64,000 bases of DNA from a virus. Location of the stretch: positions 17,324 through 81,323 of the IMG/VR virus record IMGVR_UViG_3300044617_002446, one strand, 5' to 3'. A program made the translations under genes and the position numbers. Below the pieces are notes generated by a model that was not told the origin of the DNA, did not search any database, and worked only from the letters and a program-made list of their open reading frames with translations. Shown here piece by piece: positions 53,601 through 59,730 of the stretch. Positions within the stretch are counted from its first letter, which is position 1. Every line of letters starts with the position of its first letter.

Positions 53601-54027
53601 GACCTTGTCTAGCAAGCTCTGTTGCAGCATCTGCCACCGATGAAAAACTCTGAGCTGTATTTCTAGCTATACTAAATAAAGAGGATCCAAATTTTTCTAA
53701 ATTTGATGAAGAAAGATTTAATAAAACATTTACATCCTGCAGCTTCTTTTCTACTTCTATAGTTGTTGATATTAAAGATGTTATAGCTCTTTCAACAGCA
53801 AAAATAGCACCAGCTGAAGCACCGAAAGCAATAACGCGCGCATTAGAAGCCTCTAAGCTTTTATTAAATTCAGAAACCTGACCGGTTATTCTTCCAAGGG
53901 CTTGCGAGCTTTTTTTTGTATTTATTTGCGAAAGCTCTATTGTTCTTAAAGACTTCTCGATATCGCGCTCCATGCCGCGTGTATTAGCGCGAATATCAAT
54001 AGTAGCTTGTGTTAAACCATTTGCCAT
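44692..54027 (-). CDS. Tail tape measure protein with inserted enzyme modules, 3111 aa
   Basis: Sets tail length and exits at infection. Residues about 60-350 are a tape-measure core of the TP901 type: a helical 'FSSVADAATELARQGL', 'NSFSGSALDAVEVVNKLANVD', 'DAGVSLDELISIV', 'IGNSLKTIFTRL'. Residues 538-1768 are an unusual insert split by nine GFIPNFA-like motifs, with six recognisable enzyme modules (listed separately). After 1768 the protein is helical with coiled coils, a hydrophobic Gly/Ala region around 1880-1960 that could span a membrane, and a long charged C-terminal rod. It starts at an ATG with an AAGGA ribosome site 6 bases upstream. A naive helix estimate of 0.15 nm per residue gives about 470 nm for all residues and about 280 nm without the insert. 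Confidence 0.9.
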   Translation of the reverse strand: MANGLTQATIDIRANTRGMERDIEKSLRTIELSQINTKKSSQALGRITGQVSEFNKSLEASNARVIAFGASAGAIFAVERAITSLISTTIEVEKKLQDVNVLLNLSSSNLEKFGSSLFSIARNTAQSFSSVADAATELARQGLGVEETLKRTNAALILTRLSGLDATKSVETLTATLNSFSGSALDAVEVVNKLANVDAAFAVSSADLANAISRVGSTAQDAGVSLDELISIVTTAQQTTARGGAVIGNSLKTIFTRLQRGRVQSLLESLGVDTGEGQSAVSLLQQLASTYDTLSASQKSYVAEQVGGVFQINILKAALGDLGKEYSIYDRALQTSLSSTDQAIRRNELLNQTVAALSSQAVANLQQAADKIGSIVFEPNAKNFLSSFNNVLEAFNNIDTESQGGKFIEGFFKGISNFIGGPGTVLAVAVLTKLFVKLTQFAAGSARELLGRNEATKQQAALEQSVLSILQKNTQFTNQILSGKLSTVQAEKQLLNYLTAQSNVMKEQERLSKVIAGNLGRSGVSVGKTGVPTVKSAGFIPNFASEQAIGQAMENAGARQHGYKAGKAKKTRIHDGAGKSFQSWVNNKEDIVNFRNADGKKATIVRPPNGFGENTEIAASGFIPNFALIKGLAAKEQKYNSSSQVKKSYQKSLISSSTQPSFLAGRVFEAVSQGEKNLSLVESKVGPDIKKGKYAVAEAKLSGAAAYKDSNFGLGNPKGNRLLLPSSAVEAYDKKLIEKRGAEIIRSREYSHPKLFAIARKMIEMDNAGKYEKYSANSIPIPLYSGFIPNFAGSKMQAGFKNLMAQQGAQSTFVSRSSKEATLKSGRVAVKDLGSLAYTMIHPENIGIQDTGEVDFLKKDKKTGQPTRYFGKFKTSGLSSSDVAKQANAGSLQKKISNFLLGEANRFAGIFNPGASFSDIGQFSDKSTVMAAVGTVFESAIRKAFNQEAQSKNQAFDFPAPNAQLRDFFGNAPGPYEAKGSNSLPNKQSSLEKWVRNNNLFGGFIPNFASGIVTGDVIRGNEYKAVLDFLAKTPKPVRTILGPSGSGKTTMASKAGGKIVKSFQDLAAFDSYILDRAVLSMPKDQIVADNLKKIFSKSGDRGALDILVGSRNTIKSLREKRAATGDLLTPGRAQLTSGTGGISSFTKGVRGFSSEYPGASVSRIFKKAGEYQTRKILSGGFLPNFATKGLTFSQGKKDEFGFSTLVAKMDGKKVGSFEYSEDKPGKVSVDDISVAREYRGQGIAGELYRKAMEINRGKMMSGQILPQTSRFLEKLKAGQPVSAETLYPQMRRAQMAKKAIFEVWGHKGMDEEQMTTAQFKSFIDAQIKILKNDPDKFTDYFGDVQAGVYRGLGVQLKTQSSAGFIPNFLDIKKSNLPIGVRGRTNYGNGSKSNIELGTGATENTLAHELFHNVYSRSTFRKSVSNPSIGKFISDPKKYAGVKSIISSFLFKGVNEKNLYSGLGLNPVQLDFEGRNPSSTYSGGKAVDEIITRIQEKVFRNKGNLDLLSADEKTFVRNLENAGIIDRKRLSNISRRSKEGSKFRALVENRFSSAMSGASSRFLPNFADQLRRNVYDWDGTIIPRFSGKPDEYINKLNSLKEKDLLPIGKKLKAGKKKFDILTARPQIFENAISQTASRLGLPVNKINFGVRPKDKIIEANKRGAKIIDDDLSLLGKKGYLNARLVNKRLGSGFIPNFADLSQVMALESAMSGEKATYHSKPFPHVRNKSQPTFGSAMADHGGLNKALKDSVTGQKSAGLLSGGFIPNFAESSSSGSENTIAAVLAGLQGLAFSLVFINQQFKDAGKSIKESEESLTDFSSSVEKQEKNIGVLEKKRDKNLESIKNQTFGSKNVKKAEAGVAAAEKNLLDARSTGNRYDVVLAQDLLDKQQIRLVSAQEKETKARLASSKNLNDIIKAQKEGLAANKAETAARQKEIKQQKISRYTSLAFPVGSALQIAAPQIASFVPEENRGTRAGIEAVGNIAGMAGMGAMAGPWGALAGAAVGLALEIPKIEKALTSKMPEFEKAVTAATESFTKFSESGQQFLTASEQLKTISSDPNSSAEQVVAAEKNYVNVLASLPTKYQEQLVQAERLGKAQETYSQILEQLTLEKAGAETAAQTRSVFEKGKTGELEKIGRGFLALGELVITPGAALGQLAGQNTLNESSDRLKRNLNEAAFGDLVSSGDMSSIVNQTYAFTKVLDDASTPFNEASIAALNFGEKLDLAAAQIKNGDIQGGFEAEKATLISALKSAFSESGGILDGNETQILEELKNTINRPDQLLAWIEKYQSANDQFISAQENLDKARQAIEENRKREEAKRAKERERADKSAASLSVLQAQVDKVFKDFSSSIDDAVSGVKFQNQLKANRGDFAKDIYGLTNLPNAERNQDVNNRIFEIQRNGEEERTDILTKGTTGIIDSIGSSIAGLSLKEDQLTGLNEAEKITKVTDFEREKEQLRASLLGSGINEKLLKGDVGGARADAAKFISELKASGKFTESAIQDLQNKITKELDDIDRGVKTSNRNEQQQKALLAQQLAFEKARQKIVEAQSLGGGPEEITKGLLNEEDSLVNQIKDSLAATVGGGYNVGNLTTNEFGKIVDKATGEAPAFDKLGSLTDSISKLTRFAGVPIMSMGDTNFKAIAQGYSSFLSKSVDEFEAQAGGALGPEIFDRLREQIQSLQAGGDTGTMTAANLQLLQKFGAIDSGQYVDAVTSDYTKTAFEGLPKELKDAYMGVTGDTKLQVLTINNQTKEVVGKLNEVEDAIRESFDISKIGSQLEAAINKGRAAEMKISMENALSDAKEELSFAQTELDTKKGKTEESKKLRDLAISKFAGDNALQKADLGSENNASFIEMYSKAFSDEAIQQARTNVSTGASTAKQDKEFIKQAELFKDFVAADQAYKTAVGEQRSAEVQINKNKEKFGRAEANVTDIRSQLGANATPESIQSIVGRNAALGKEGYFTPGSTNFMNPNLVTATNKTAFSGIVQPNSQAPVTQNAMPRQPSPTEQALSTMPSMSAAAAGAGATYNISVPVSVTIPTSTPQDVQNGMATKVEAIYVDEIKAGVDRANQKINELRSELEKGGAIKAKPPMSTNKTLSSMTPDQLGSLQKKA
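48958..49329 (-). other. Tape measure module F: HAD-superfamily phosphatase-like (residues 1567-1690)
   Basis: Motif I 'YDWDGTII' with DWDGT at 1575-1579 (nucleophile Asp and acid/base Asp), motif II 'FDILTARPQ' (Thr), motif III Lys in 'GVRPKDKI', and motif IV 'AKIIDDDLSLL' (metal Asp pair) are all present and in order over 124 residues. This is a compact but complete HAD phosphohydrolase. Confidence 0.8.
49351..49920 (-). other. Tape measure module E: HExxH metallopeptidase-like (residues 1370-1559)
   Basis: The zinc site 'LAHELFHNVYSR' places HELFH at residues 1407-1411. Glu and Asp in 'GKAVDEIITRIQEKVF' further on could be the third ligand. This is the minimal gluzincin-like pattern. A peptidase could process the tape measure itself, open the host envelope, or cleave a host factor. 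Confidence 0.6.
49942..50469 (-). other. Tape measure module D: GNAT acetyltransferase-like (residues 1187-1362)
   Basis: 'FSTLVAKMDGKKVGSFEYS' gives strands 2-3, 'VSVDDISVAREYRGQGIAGELYRKAME' (split) holds the acetyl-CoA pyrophosphate motif R-G-Q-G-I-A-G at 1239-1245 followed by the expected helix. This is the GNAT signature (R/Q-x-x-G-x-G/A). The segment continues with about 90 residues of unassigned helical sequence. It may acetylate a host protein or a small molecule. Confidence 0.7.
50491..51000 (-). other. Tape measure module C: P-loop ATPase/kinase-like (residues 1010-1179)
   Basis: Walker A GPSGSGKTT at residues 1042-1050 after a strand 'PVRTILGPS', then 'FDSYILDRAVLSMP' as a possible second strand and lid region, and 'GALDILVGSRNT' as a Walker B-like strand. 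It resembles small kinases of the zeta-toxin or polynucleotide-kinase type, but the class cannot be fixed by eye. The nucleotide site is visible; substrate unknown. Confidence 0.65.
51022..51651 (-). other. Tape measure module B: second PD-(D/E)XK-like nuclease (residues 793-1002)
   Basis: A 210-residue segment. 'MAAVGTVFESAIRKAF' supplies the helix with a Glu; 'LRDFFGNAPGPYEAKGS' holds Asp967 and Glu977-x-Lys979, again the D-x(n)-E-x-K core. It has an unassigned 130-residue N-terminal part ('VAVKDLGSLAYTMIHPENIG'). It is not an obvious duplicate of module A, because segment length and flanking sequence differ. Confidence 0.55.
51673..52146 (-). other. Tape measure module A: PD-(D/E)XK-like nuclease (residues 628-785)
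   Basis: 'AGRVFEAVSQG' gives the helix with a Glu, then 'VGPDIKKGKYAVAEAKLSG' holds Pro687-Asp688, nine intervening residues and Glu698-Ala-Lys700, the classic PD-x(n)-E-x-K core on two strands. 'PSSAVEAYDKKLI' follows as a helix. Fold inferred from motif and spacing. A nuclease delivered with the tail could cut host DNA or RNA. Confidence 0.55.
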
Positions 54028-54082
54028 AAATTTTCCTTTTTCCGGTATATAATTTATTACACAAGAAATGTATTTTTATACA

Positions 54083-55141
54083 TTAATTTTTCCCTAATTT
54101 AGTAGCCGAATCGGTCTTTTTAATGGCGCCATATATATTTAATTCTCCACCTGATTCTTTTGCCGCTGAAAGTAAATCAACAGAACCAACATCAGATTCA
54201 TTAACACCAATATCCTTATAATCGGAAGCCGTTGCTCCAACTATCGAAGACATTCTACCCGTTCTTTCTCCGCGTTTATTTTTTTGATTTGGCGATCTAT
54301 CTAAAAGCTTTTTAGTTCTAGAGGATGACGATGAATCTTTTTCACACCATTCAACAAGCATTTCAGGATTATTTAATACGTCTTCTGGTATTCTTTCGGT
54401 AGTATTATTTATCAGTTTTCTATAGGACGAACCAAATGAAAAAACATCAATTTGATTACACGTCAATTCAATAACGGGTTTGCCATAAAAATTATAAATT
54501 GGGAAGTCCGCACCAGTCAAAATAACAAGATTTTGAAAAAAAGCAGAGGCGGCAACAATTTTTAAATTTTCTATCTTAGTTAAACTTAAGCAATTAAATA
54601 ATTTGTCCCAAAGTTGGGAATATTCAGACTCGCTTAATTCCTCAAAAAAAAGTCCATCACTCGAAACCTGTTTTTGCATAGCCGCATCTTTAAAAAGACT
54701 ATATATTAAATAATATCTATTATAATATTTTTCAGCATATTCTTCGGCAGTTACAGGTATAATGCTTTTTCTTTCATTTAATATTAAATTTAACTTATCA
54801 AATTCAGAATCAATTGTTTTTTGAACCTCATCTTTTTGTGATTGTAAAAGGAGTTTACTTTTACTTTTATTAAGACTTTCAATAAAGCTTTTTGATGTTC
54901 TAATTTCGTCTTCCTTGCTTTTCGACCACCAGTTTTTCTCTATAAAGAAGTCAAGGTATTCTTTTTCTGTTTTAACACCGCTTTTTTGCGCTATAAAAAT
55001 ACCCTCATTGTATTTTTCCTTTAAAGCTTGCTTGTCTGAATGCCTTGGGTGTTTTAAATAAAAAACTTCATCTAAAAAATTTATTTCATCGTAACCTCTA
55101 GATACAATAGTATATATTTTTTGTATCTGGTCGTACTCCAT
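54083..55141 (-). CDS. Tail assembly-region protein, 352 aa
   Basis: Unknown family. It is helical and charged in the first half, with a globular part ('SAFFQNLVILTGADFPIYNFYGKPVIELTCNQ' in parts) in the middle and a Ser/Lys-rich disordered tail. It stands directly upstream of the tape measure gene in the reading direction, where tail assembly chaperones are coded. A -1 frameshift product typical of such chaperones was not evident. The neighbour at 55159 is separated by 17 bases. A 7-base hairpin (54067-54084) lies over its stop. Confidence 0.6.
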   Translation of the reverse strand: MEYDQIQKIYTIVSRGYDEINFLDEVFYLKHPRHSDKQALKEKYNEGIFIAQKSGVKTEKEYLDFFIEKNWWSKSKEDEIRTSKSFIESLNKSKSKLLLQSQKDEVQKTIDSEFDKLNLILNERKSIIPVTAEEYAEKYYNRYYLIYSLFKDAAMQKQVSSDGLFFEELSESEYSQLWDKLFNCLSLTKIENLKIVAASAFFQNLVILTGADFPIYNFYGKPVIELTCNQIDVFSFGSSYRKLINNTTERIPEDVLNNPEMLVEWCEKDSSSSSRTKKLLDRSPNQKNKRGERTGRMSSIVGATASDYKDIGVNESDVGSVDLLSAAKESGGELNIYGAIKKTDSATKLGKN

Positions 55142-55158
55142 AAATACGACTGAAACAA

Positions 55159-55956
55159 TTACTGTTTCGAAATTACATCAGAAACATTTTGATCAGTTGT
55201 TTTGTTTGATTCATCCAGGGGCGACTCTTGCTTTTCTTCGTTTTCAACTTGATCAGCAAGATCTTCTTCAACTTCGCGTTTTAAAAATTCCGCATCCAAT
55301 GATTCAAATTCTTTAAATGTGTTAGCGCTTCCAAGATACCAAATAGTAACAAGGTAGTTTATTCTAGAAAGAATAGAAGACAAAAATTCATCGTTTTCTA
55401 AAATTGAATCATAACTATCTAGCTTTTCATCAATTGTTCCGTCGCCAAGAATTTTTTTAAACTCTCCATTTTCAAGTTGTTCTGCACCTAAATTTGCTGA
55501 CCACCAAACAATGGTTTTATTTCTAGCTTTTGCTTCTGCGGTATATTCAAAAGCATTTATTTGAGCAAGCTCCATTTCTTGCATTTGTTTTCTAACCAAA
55601 GCTATATCTGTTTGTAGTTCCAACAGCTCATCAGATTCTTCTTTTGAACGATCTGCTGCTTTTTTGACTGAAATCTTATCAACCTTTTCGCGGGCTTCAA
55701 CCAATTTTACATAAAGATCAGAATATTCCTTTTTGTCAACATCTGATATTATACCACCCTTATCTTTAAAAAGTTTATCCCAAAGTATTTTTGGCAAAAT
55801 TCCAGCAGCGATAAATTGTGAAAGCCTAGAGGCATAATAAAGTTCGCCGTCTTCTTTCATTTTTCTTGTCGGATTTAAAATACAAAAAGTTCTTTTTTTG
55901 CCATCCTTTGAAGAAGCCTCAAATTTATATAGATATTTATTTTTTTCGTTTTTCAT
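55159..55956 (-). CDS. Tail assembly-region protein with coiled coil, 265 aa
   Basis: The N-terminal 60 residues ('YLYKFEASSKDGKKRTFCILNPTRK') look beta-rich. A long coiled coil covers about 85-145, then helices. The C-terminus is acidic and disordered. Similar layouts occur in phage tail assembly chaperones, which fold around the tape measure; this is an inference from order (tail tube, this protein, tape measure) and from the helical character. It begins 1 base after the 78-residue gene ends. Confidence 0.6.
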   Translation of the reverse strand: MKNEKNKYLYKFEASSKDGKKRTFCILNPTRKMKEDGELYYASRLSQFIAAGILPKILWDKLFKDKGGIISDVDKKEYSDLYVKLVEAREKVDKISVKKAADRSKEESDELLELQTDIALVRKQMQEMELAQINAFEYTAEAKARNKTIVWWSANLGAEQLENGEFKKILGDGTIDEKLDSYDSILENDEFLSSILSRINYLVTIWYLGSANTFKEFESLDAEFLKREVEEDLADQVENEEKQESPLDESNKTTDQNVSDVISKQ

Positions 55957-55957
55957 A

Positions 55958-56194
55958 TTAATTTACAATTTTTATGTTTTCAAAAACAGAACTGATTTGC
56001 TCTTGAATATTTCTGATCGCGCCGTTTCCGTTATCTAATATCTCTTTGCGCTTTTTATTATATTCATTTTCTGAAATCTTTCCAGAATTAAGCAGTTCCT
56101 CCAAGTAGGTCAAATAACCTATAAATAAATACTTTATCTCTTTCTCTATTTTCTGAGACAGAAATTTATCGAAATAAAATTCAATTTTTTGCAT
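55958..56194 (-). CDS. Small helical protein, 78 aa
   Basis: A charged helical protein with coiled-coil features, no recognisable family and no cysteine or membrane segment. It is the first gene after the strong terminator at 56259-56290, so it needs its own promoter or read-through. I see no convincing -35/-10 pair in the 65 bases before it. It may be a tail chaperone partner. Confidence 0.6.
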   Translation of the reverse strand: MQKIEFYFDKFLSQKIEKEIKYLFIGYLTYLEELLNSGKISENEYNKKRKEILDNGNGAIRNIQEQISSVFENIKIVN

Positions 56195-56258
56195 AACCTT
56201 TTTGACCTTTGATAACCTTGTTCCTTATGTACTATACACTATCAAGAAAAACTATAGA

Positions 56259-56290
56259 ACAAAAAAAAGAGCTGCCGAAGCAGCTCTTAT
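56259..56290 (-). terminator. Rho-independent terminator with UUCG loop
   Basis: On the minus strand, arms AAGAGCTGC and GCAGCTCTT form a 9-bp stem (56288-56267) closed by the very stable tetraloop TTCG, directly followed by an eight-T run (plus-strand A-run 56261-56268). It is placed 25 bases beyond the stop of the 102-residue gene. It is the only classical terminator I could find in the window, and it separates the tail tube transcript from the chaperone and tape measure genes. Confidence 0.85.
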
Positions 56291-56314
56291 AAAATATTTT
56301 ATCTTCTATTTGAT

Positions 56315-56623
56315 TTATATTTTGGTGGTCGACTCGTTGTTTTCTTTTTCCTCTTCGAATGTGGAGATTTTTTTGAATTCGATTTTTTGTTGGTTATTTT
56401 TTGAGGTTGAAAACTCAATAGATTCTTCTTTTTTACTAATCGAATCAACTTGCTTTTCAATTTTTGTATCCAACTTAAAATTTTTAGATATATATTCATA
56501 ATCAGAATCAGAAAGCTGTATAGTATCACCAAACTTTTTACCGCGTTTTAGAATCTCCTGTTCGTATCCAGGAAGTCTATTAATAGCGGCAGATTTAATG
56601 TCTGCTAAAAACAGTCTTTTCAT
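56315..56623 (-). CDS. Hypothetical protein, 102 aa
   Basis: The first 55 residues could fold ('KRLFLADIKSAAINRLPGYEQEIL'); the remainder is highly charged and probably disordered. No family recognised. It is the gene directly after the tail tube gene (17-base gap) and directly before a strong terminator, so it would be expressed at the same high level as the tube protein. It may be a tube chaperone or a minor tail component. Confidence 0.62.
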   Translation of the reverse strand: MKRLFLADIKSAAINRLPGYEQEILKRGKKFGDTIQLSDSDYEYISKNFKLDTKIEKQVDSISKKEESIEFSTSKNNQQKIEFKKISTFEEEKENNESTTKI

Positions 56624-56640
56624 TTTTAAAGTATTTTATA

Positions 56641-57756
56641 TTAAGGAGCCGGTGTTAAAACAGCTGGATCATAGCTACCAGAGACTCTAACGCCCTTGGG
56701 GTCTTCTGGTCCACCGATACTAACTTCGTATTCCAAAGTAACAGAAGCGTTGTCGCCAATTGATGTAGAAACATTCTCTGAAAGAAGTTTCGCACCATTT
56801 AACTGTGCTATCATTGCGGGTGCACCTACACCAGAACAGTCATTCCTTCTAAGTGTTATTGAAAGATTATACTCGCTTGTATCGCAAAGCAAATCAGAAA
56901 GATTAAAATTAGCCAAATCGCCCATTTGAGCTTCAACAGAAAGAGAAGCGGTAACGGGGAAGTCAATTTCGCGGCTGAACGGGAATCTGCTACCGAGTTT
57001 TTCGATAGGAGTTCTTCCTAAATCAGTTGAAAGGGTAAAGCTTTGAATCTTGATATCATTTGCAGTAAACCCTTTAACTTGATCATCTGTAAGAGATAAA
57101 GTTATATCGCCGGGTCTTAATACTGTGATTTGACCAGCGTAACTGTTTGTTTGAGCTTGAGGAAGTCTAAATGGCACGCCTGCAACTTTTGTTCCTAGAG
57201 TTGGGTTGATTGCTGGAACATCTTGTGTTCCATTGAGCGTAGAATAAACCGCAAAGTTTAGTGCCTCAAAATCAGCAGAAGCAGTAGGAATATCGCCTAC
57301 AGAAGCTTCAAGTGAATAAGATGTTAAATAACCATTTCCGACTCCGAATGCGCCCGTAGGAACATCGGTATAGTTAGAAGCATCACTACCTTCTTTAGCA
57401 ACAAGAAGAAAATAATTTTTTTCATCTGTTTCTTTTCTTAAAATACCAGAAAGCAATGCGCTTGTTGATTGACCGCTACCGCAAACACTCAAGCCGATCA
57501 TTTTTTCATTTAATCCATCTGTTGGATACCATGAAGTGCTCATGTTTACTGTAGGAGCTTCAACTTCAATACGATCAATAGCAGCAAGATTTCCGTATTG
57601 GTTTACATCAGTAAAGTTTCTTGAAAAGTCAGAATCCCAACTTTGAACTCTGGAAAGCTGAAGTACACTTTTATCGCTTGTATGACTACCAGATTGAGCG
57701 GGGTTTTGTCCAGCATAAAGAGCTAAACTTTGATAAATGATACGATTTCTTGCCAT
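56641..57756 (-). CDS. Probable major tail tube protein, 371 aa
   Basis: Start ATG 57756. The protein has low charge, with beta-rich Ser/Thr-rich sequence: 'VQSWDSDFSRNFTDVNQYGN' (33-52), 'IDRIEVEAPTVNMSTSWYPTDG', 'VGNGYLTSYSLEASVGDIPTASADFEAL' in parts, 'IQSFTLSTDLGRTPIEKLGSRFPFSREIDFPVTASLSVEA' in parts. Repeated 'E-x-S-V-G-D'-like strands and a closing 'VTLEYEVSIGG' resemble siphoviral tube proteins with an Ig-like domain. Position (connectors, this gene, chaperones, tape measure) agrees. A major capsid role is less likely because the connector-like genes lie upstream. It has no obvious Shine-Dalgarno sequence. Confidence 0.65.
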   Translation of the reverse strand: MARNRIIYQSLALYAGQNPAQSGSHTSDKSVLQLSRVQSWDSDFSRNFTDVNQYGNLAAIDRIEVEAPTVNMSTSWYPTDGLNEKMIGLSVCGSGQSTSALLSGILRKETDEKNYFLLVAKEGSDASNYTDVPTGAFGVGNGYLTSYSLEASVGDIPTASADFEALNFAVYSTLNGTQDVPAINPTLGTKVAGVPFRLPQAQTNSYAGQITVLRPGDITLSLTDDQVKGFTANDIKIQSFTLSTDLGRTPIEKLGSRFPFSREIDFPVTASLSVEAQMGDLANFNLSDLLCDTSEYNLSITLRRNDCSGVGAPAMIAQLNGAKLLSENVSTSIGDNASVTLEYEVSIGGPEDPKGVRVSGSYDPAVLTPAP

Positions 57757-57845
57757 AATTTTATTTTATTTTAATTGTTATTTGTTTTTAAATTAACTAG
57801 ATATAAGCTTATTACATTAAAAATCTGAAGCTGAGAACATTAATT

Positions 57846-58688
57846 TTATATCCTTGGATGTCTTAAAGCAATCAATTTGAAGTCAATAAATCCCCCCCAA
57901 ACGCCTTCTTTTATAAGCTTATTAACTCTTTCATCAAATTTACTTACTCTAACGCTTTCGATGTATATTAGTTCAGGGTTAGAAGCGTAATAGTCGGTAT
58001 ATTTATATTCCGATATACCGGATTTAAAATCGCCATAAATATTAAATGGCAAACCACTCGAATTTATAAAAGGAAAGCTTTTTCTTGCCGAATCTTGCAA
58101 TATTGAATTAAGTGAATCCAATTTAAATGGATTGTCCGCTAAAACGGTACATCTAAATTCATAAACAGACTCGTCCATTCCTCCAAATGCAAAAGGATTA
58201 TTTATTCCGTAATAATTTTTTACATATATAAGTGGAAAAGGCTCTAGTATAGGAGATATTGCACCTGTTATCGCGTAAGAAGAAACGGGGTCGTCTAAAA
58301 ATAGTTGAGCTTCATCTTTTGCCGTAAGAAATAAATTAAATTCTTTATATGAAAAATCTGAAGTTATATTATTCAAACTAGGCGACATGCCAGAATCAAA
58401 GAAAACCCTACCCATTCCGTAATCTATTTGAAGACCTGATGTTCCTTTTGGAATAAAATTACTTCCAACATAAATTCCGCTAGGTATCAATGCAGAAGGT
58501 ATACTAGAATCAGAAATCCATTGCCTGTAAGATGATTGATATATTTTTTTGTTTGTAAAATATCCGTCGCTTGATGGGTAAAGTTTTCCAGAAGTTGTAT
58601 TGACAAAAGCGTCACCTTTGGAACATATTTCGTGATCCAAAAAAAGCATAAAAGATGACGACAAATCATTTACAAATAAAGGTTTCAT
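57846..58688 (-). CDS. Head-tail or tail-terminator region protein, 280 aa
   Basis: Unknown family. It is beta-rich and aromatic, with 'GLQIDYGMGRVFFDSGM' and 'SVYEFRCTVLADNPFKLDSLNSILQDS' in parts and a final 'FIDFKLIALRHP' strand. It lies between the gp10-like gene and the tail tube gene, the place of tail terminator proteins in siphoviruses. The 89-base gap after it has a palindromic AAGCTT region but no gene. Function assigned by position only. Confidence 0.55.
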   Translation of the reverse strand: MKPLFVNDLSSSFMLFLDHEICSKGDAFVNTTSGKLYPSSDGYFTNKKIYQSSYRQWISDSSIPSALIPSGIYVGSNFIPKGTSGLQIDYGMGRVFFDSGMSPSLNNITSDFSYKEFNLFLTAKDEAQLFLDDPVSSYAITGAISPILEPFPLIYVKNYYGINNPFAFGGMDESVYEFRCTVLADNPFKLDSLNSILQDSARKSFPFINSSGLPFNIYGDFKSGISEYKYTDYYASNPELIYIESVRVSKFDERVNKLIKEGVWGGFIDFKLIALRHPRI

Positions 58689-58691
58689 AAA

Positions 58692-59276
58692 TTATTGCGA
58701 ATTAATTCTATTTATAAAGTTTTTATACATTCTAGTAAAATAAGAGGTATTTTTAAATGCGCCGCTCCTTATTTGATTATTTGCTTGTACGCCTCCGCCG
58801 GATCTACCAGACAAAGCGCGCGATATATAATAACCAAAACCACTAATCCCACGTTCAACACCCTCTAACCAACTTCTTCCAGCAGCCCAAGGCATAGGTG
58901 AATTTTTCCTAAAATCCTCCAAAGACGGAACAAGAACCCTAAAACTCACAACGGATCCATTTTTTGATTTTTTTGATAGGCTTGTTTTTATTAATCTTAT
59001 TTTTCTTATTAAAAAAGAAACAGGAGAAGTTGGATCAAAATTATTTTCAAAACCAATAAAAGAAAAAAGATTTCCGTATCCCCCCAGGGTCATAGATATA
59101 TTTTTTGAATTTGGACCGGCTTTTATCTCTTCTGTAACAGGATGATTTTCAAATTCATTTAAAAATTCATTTTTTTCTGACTGTAATTTGCTTTCCGCAA
59201 GTTCAAGCGCAGCATTTTTAATCTTCGCAAGGCGACCAATATTCATTCGTAATGTATTCGTATCAAGAGACGCCAT
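58692..59276 (-). CDS. HK97 gp10-like head-tail connector or tail completion protein, 194 aa
   Basis: The 194 residues have an N-terminal helix, 'FENHPVTEEIKAGPN' and 'LGGYGNLFSFIGFENNFDPTSPV' near 45-85, and the phrase 'PMPWAAGRSWLEGVERGISGF' (128-148), which recalls the W-x-x-G-R-S-x-x-x-G-x-E-x-G pattern of gp10/minor tail family proteins. It is a plausible tail completion protein. The stop of the 59280 gene is 3 bases upstream. Confidence 0.6.
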   Translation of the reverse strand: MASLDTNTLRMNIGRLAKIKNAALELAESKLQSEKNEFLNEFENHPVTEEIKAGPNSKNISMTLGGYGNLFSFIGFENNFDPTSPVSFLIRKIRLIKTSLSKKSKNGSVVSFRVLVPSLEDFRKNSPMPWAAGRSWLEGVERGISGFGYYISRALSGRSGGGVQANNQIRSGAFKNTSYFTRMYKNFINRINSQ

Positions 59277-59279
59277 TTT

Positions 59280-59729
59280 TTAATTTGTTTCTTTTACAAA
59301 GATTGTATAAAAATCTACGCCAACAATTCCGTGCGGTTTACTAAAACCAATCCACTCACATGATCTGCCATCTATAACAAAAGATTTATATCCATTTATA
59401 AAATCGTACGCATCTTTTTTCATTTTTAATCTGCAAGTATTGTCGTGTATTTTAGGTCTAACTTCATTTGTTTCTCCGCCAAAAAGTTCTTTCGTTGGAT
59501 CTTGCCACTGTATTCTCATTTTGAATATTCCAGATACAGGCACAAATTCCTCTTTAACAGAGTTTTGCTGCGCGCGACCATAAAAATAATTATAGTTCGA
59601 ATCAATTTCTTGAACAAGAACGCGCTTGCTTTCTTTTATTATAATTATATCGCGCCCAAATGTATCATGTATAGAATTAAAAGCGTCAACATATGAGGCT
59701 ATTTGACTGTTAGATAATAAATTAGCCAT
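59280..59729 (-). CDS. Head-closure or connector-like protein, about 149 aa
   Basis: I start at the ATG 59729 because it gives a clean N-terminus ('MANLLSNSQIASYVDAF') 1 base after the upstream stop; a longer frame runs to 59798 but overlaps the neighbour. It is beta-rich: 'DIIIIKESKRVLVQEI', 'VSGIFKMRIQW', 'TCRLKMKKDAYDFINGY', 'CEWIGFSKPHGIVGVDFYTIFV'. It is a small strand-rich protein between connectors, consistent with a head-closure role, but no family is certain. Confidence 0.6.
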   Translation of the reverse strand: MANLLSNSQIASYVDAFNSIHDTFGRDIIIIKESKRVLVQEIDSNYNYFYGRAQQNSVKEEFVPVSGIFKMRIQWQDPTKELFGGETNEVRPKIHDNTCRLKMKKDAYDFINGYKSFVIDGRSCEWIGFSKPHGIVGVDFYTIFVKETN

Positions 59730-59730
59730 A

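Noticed and set aside
54067-54084. A 7-base-pair hairpin with a four-base loop after the 352-residue gene
   Set aside because: It has no T-run on the minus strand and only weak AT pairs, so I do not call it a terminator. It is noted only in the neighbouring gene entry.
56202-56230. TTGACC followed 17 bases later by TTATGT on the plus strand, a possible promoter
   Set aside because: It would read into the strong hairpin at 56267-56288 and then into antisense of structural genes, with no plus-strand gene of any coding quality behind it.
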